Below, piece by piece: positions 4,308-6,145 of a DNA stretch of 6,145 nt. The notes under the pieces were generated by a model that was not told where the DNA came from, searched no databases, and worked only from the letters and a program-made list of their open reading frames with translations. The DNA comes from an uncultured Pseudomonadota bacterium (GTDB taxonomy: Bacteria > Pseudomonadota > Gammaproteobacteria > Burkholderiales > Methylophilaceae), in NCBI GenBank assembly GCA_903854305.1, contig CAINWC010000443.1, positions 1-6,145 of the forward strand, given 5' to 3'. A program made the translations under genes and the position numbers. Every line of letters begins with the position of its first letter. The first letter of the stretch is position 1.

Positions 4308-5813
4308 TTGAACATACCAATTAAAGCGCGCGTCTATAAGGTTGCGATAGGTGTTGCTATTTTTATTGGTGCAGCCTTATATGCAACAACAGTCGCGTAT
4401 GGGCCACGCGTAGAGGAACCGCACACACCAATCGTAATCTCCGAGTCCGTGATTGCACCTGCGGAGCAATTAGGCAAGGCCTATGCGGCGGTTGCAGCGC
4501 ATATCAAGCCAGCGGTTGTCAGCGTATATTCAGAGAAAATGGTAAAAATGCAGGAGTTTCCATTTCCGTTTGACGATAAGTTTTTTGAGCAATTCTTTGG
4601 CAATGCCGCACCCCGCCAACCAAAACAATATTCAGTCCCTCAGCGTGGTATGGGCTCTGGCATGATATTAGATCAAGAAGGTCATATTCTTACCAATTAT
4701 CACGTGGTAAGCGATGTAGACGAAATAAAAGTACAGCTTGCCGACAAGCGTAGCTATAACGCTAAAGTCATTGGCTCAGATTCAAAGACAGATGTTGCTA
4801 TTATCAAAATCATAGGCGATATACCAGCCAATCTGCCCAGCGTACAGTTAGGCGACTCTGACCTGTTGGAAGATGGTCATTTGGTCATGGCAATAGGCGC
4901 GCCATTTGGTTTAACGCAGACGGTGACCCACGGCATCATCAGCGCTAAGGGGCGCTCGGATGTTGGCGTTGCCGCCTATGAGGATTTTCTTCAAACGGAT
5001 GCACCCATCAACCCGGGTAACTCTGGTGGGCCGCTGGTCAACATGCGTGGGGAAGTCATTGGGATGAACAGTGCTATTGCGACAGGTGGCGCGCAGCTAG
5101 GCGGCGAAGGTCAATCTGCGGGCGTGGGCTTTGCCATTCCATCGAATATGATTAAAGCCCTGTTACCTACGCTAATCAAAGGTGGGCAAATCACCAGAGG
5201 CATGATGGGTATCATCATTCAGGATCTTGATGAAGATCTGGCAAAAAACTTCCATGTCCCAAACAATAAGGGTGCGCTAGTGTCTCAGGTTGCCAAAGAT
5301 TCTCCAGCGGAGAAGGCTGGCATCAAGAGTGGCGATGTGATTGTAAAATTTGGCAACACTGAGGTAACCAACACCCGTCAATTACGGAATCTTGTTGCCG
5401 CCACTCCGCCGGGCAATAGTGTAAAACTCAAAGTGATTCGGAACGGCACTGAACGTGTGTTGAGTGTGACGATTGCAAAAGTAGCCGCTGAAACCACAGA
5501 GTTTGCTAGAGGCCGAAACAATGCCATGAATCAATTGGCGAGTATTGGACTAAGTGTAAGCTCGTTGACGCCAGAATTGGCGCAGCAGTTTAACTTACAG
5601 GAAGAAACTGGCGTTTTAATCTCAGGGGTTGAAGAAGGCAGCGCTGCATCAGCAGCAAACCTGCAAGTGGGCGACCTCATTTTAGAGGCGAATCGTGAGC
5701 CTGTTAGCAAGATAGAAGACCTTCAAAGCATATTAAGTAAGGCAAGGAAGCAGGTCTTGCTTCTCATCAAGCGAAAAGGCTCGAGTATATTTGTCGTGAT
5801 TCGACTGAGATAA
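4308..5813 (+). CDS. Do-like (HtrA/DegQ/MucD) periplasmic serine protease, two PDZ domains
   Basis: This 501-residue trypsin-fold protease should degrade or hold misfolded proteins in the periplasm. An N-terminal hydrophobic segment (about 13-31, after a basic start) is a signal peptide or signal anchor. The protease domain spans about 55-290 with the complete catalytic triad H132 (TNYHVV), D162 (KTDVAIIK) and S239 (NPGNSGGPL). The LA loop (83-98, Phe-rich) is short, as in DegQ and MucD rather than the long Cys-containing loop of E. coli DegP. PDZ1 covers about 295-390 (RGMMGI near its start) and PDZ2 about 405-500, so the architecture is full length. Translation starts at TTG, with AGAAGGA ending 7 bases upstream; no better-placed ATG is seen, and the rare start may lower expression. 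It is divergent from hsp20 and 50 bases upstream of the interrupted methionine adenosyltransferase gene. The symbol could be degQ, mucD or degP, and I cannot decide among them. Confidence 0.95.
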   Translation: MNIPIKARVYKVAIGVAIFIGAALYATTVAYGPRVEEPHTPIVISESVIAPAEQLGKAYAAVAAHIKPAVVSVYSEKMVKMQEFPFPFDDKFFEQFFGNAAPRQPKQYSVPQRGMGSGMILDQEGHILTNYHVVSDVDEIKVQLADKRSYNAKVIGSDSKTDVAIIKIIGDIPANLPSVQLGDSDLLEDGHLVMAIGAPFGLTQTVTHGIISAKGRSDVGVAAYEDFLQTDAPINPGNSGGPLVNMRGEVIGMNSAIATGGAQLGGEGQSAGVGFAIPSNMIKALLPTLIKGGQITRGMMGIIIQDLDEDLAKNFHVPNNKGALVSQVAKDSPAEKAGIKSGDVIVKFGNTEVTNTRQLRNLVAATPPGNSVKLKVIRNGTERVLSVTIAKVAAETTEFARGRNNAMNQLASIGLSVSSLTPELAQQFNLQEETGVLISGVEEGSAASAANLQVGDLILEANREPVSKIEDLQSILSKARKQVLLLIKRKGSSIFVVIRLR

Positions 5814-5863
5814 GATGAACCGCCTTTTGCAGATCATCATCTTGGCATGAAATACTACCTGCC

Positions 5864-6032
5864 ATGCATGTGCAAATTTCACTCCTTGAATGTCCTATAG
5901 TCAGTTCGTTACCACTGGAAATTGTTGAGCGCAAAGGTTTAGGTCATCCAGATACCATCTGTGATGCGCTGGCAGAAGAACTTAGCCGCAACCTATCCAA
6001 TTATTACCTTGATCACTTTGGGATGATTTTGC
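5864..6032 (+). pseudogene. Archaeal-type methionine adenosyltransferase, N-terminal fragment interrupted by an insertion
   Basis: The first 56 codons match the N-terminus of the archaeal-type S-adenosylmethionine synthetase family (COG1812-like). The diagnostic stretch is [19 protein letters not shown] (21-39), followed by the [10 protein letters not shown] segment (47-56). The family is about 400 residues long and would continue with His-His-Asn after GMIL. Instead the frame reads five unrelated residues and stops at 6047-6049, where insertion-sequence-like sequence begins. The intact enzyme makes S-adenosylmethionine from methionine and ATP; this copy cannot. Bacteria normally use the unrelated-looking MetK, so this would be an accessory copy whose loss is tolerable. 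The ATG at 5864 has no clear Shine-Dalgarno site; it lies 50 bases after the protease gene, with no obvious terminator between, suggesting past co-transcription. The 3' part may lie beyond the insertion, outside the window. Confidence 0.78.
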
Positions 6033-6145
6033 TGTTGGCGCGCGTTTAAAATTACCCAGGTGTGCGCGTTGTAGAATTACCCAGAGTGAAGGCCGTCTAA
6101 AAATGACGAGCCTGTTGATAAGTGTATCTCATTTATGCAGAATAA
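6033..6145 (+). mobile_element. Left end of a probable IS21-family insertion sequence
   Basis: From 6033 the sequence begins with TGTTGG and carries two near-identical direct copies of a 20-21 base unit, GCGCGTT...AATTACCCAG, at 6040-6059 and 6064-6084, 24 bases apart. A further looser copy may start around 6095 (TCTAAAAATGACGAGCC). Termini starting with TG and bearing multiple short direct repeats are characteristic of IS21-family elements (istA/istB), and GCGCGTT...ATTACCCA resembles ends I recall from that family. The window stops before the expected istA gene. The junction at 6032/6033 is inferred from where methionine adenosyltransferase similarity ends. The other terminus and any target duplication are outside the window. 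Confidence 0.66.
6040..6084 (+). repeat. Two tandem terminal repeats of the insertion sequence
   Basis: Copy 1 (6040-6059) and copy 2 (6064-6084) share GCGCGTT, then a 3-4 base variable core, then AATTACCCAG; they differ by one inserted base and one substitution. In IS21-type elements such subterminal repeats are thought to be transposase-binding sites. A third degenerate unit may follow. Confidence 0.7.

Noticed and set aside
6103..6145. Open plus-strand frame starting with ATG at 6103 inside the insertion-sequence end
   Set aside because: It is cut by the window edge after 14 codons and does not look like the N-terminus of an IstA transposase; no ribosome site is evident.
1..6145. tRNA, rRNA or CRISPR array
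   Set aside because: No cloverleaf-like sequence with TTCRA and CCA-type ends, no rRNA motifs and no regularly spaced repeats of 23-40 bases were seen.

Overview
This window (6,145 bases) looks like accessory DNA from a Gram-negative bacterium, probably a beta- or gammaproteobacterium of moderate GC content. The evidence is an outer-membrane lipoprotein with a lipobox, several Sec signal peptides, a periplasmic Do-like protease, purine-rich Shine-Dalgarno sites, and protein families common in Pseudomonadota. I cannot name the genus. The window appears to end inside an insertion sequence, which is a usual place for a draft contig to stop.

Layout: two divergent gene sets face away from a 378-base intergenic region (3930-4307). 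Leftward (minus strand), in transcription order, are: a small heat-shock protein of the Hsp20 family (3929-3501); a YbhB/YbcL (PEBP-like) protein (3371-2898); a secreted Gly/His- and Tyr/Pro-rich protein with a Cys-containing C-terminal module (2797-2348); a glycine-zipper outer-membrane lipoprotein (2332-1802); an exported Ala/Lys/Glu-rich helical repeat protein resembling group 3 LEA proteins (1750-1142); and a zinc-dependent alcohol dehydrogenase (1078-86). All six are on one strand with gaps of 15 to 129 bases and no convincing terminator between them, so they may form one operon. Rightward (plus strand) are a two-PDZ DegQ/MucD-type serine protease starting with TTG (4308-5813) and the first about 56 codons of an archaeal-type methionine adenosyltransferase (5864 onward). 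Its homology stops abruptly near 6032, where sequence typical of an IS21-family terminus begins.

The common theme is protein and envelope stress: a cytoplasmic holdase chaperone, a periplasmic protease/chaperone, an envelope lipoprotein, and an exported LEA-like helical protein. The gene set recalls transmissible stress-tolerance islands that also carry hsp20 and degP-like genes, but it is not the canonical version. The four middle proteins form the least described part.

The most interesting non-coding signal is upstream of hsp20. The transcript could form a 9-bp helix with one 2-base bulge that buries the whole Shine-Dalgarno sequence, extended by a further 4 bp. This has the arrangement of an RNA thermometer. 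A -10-like hexamer lies just where transcription would need to start for the helix to be included. Several ORF-finder starts are too far upstream; I moved the starts of five genes to the codon with the best-placed Shine-Dalgarno site.
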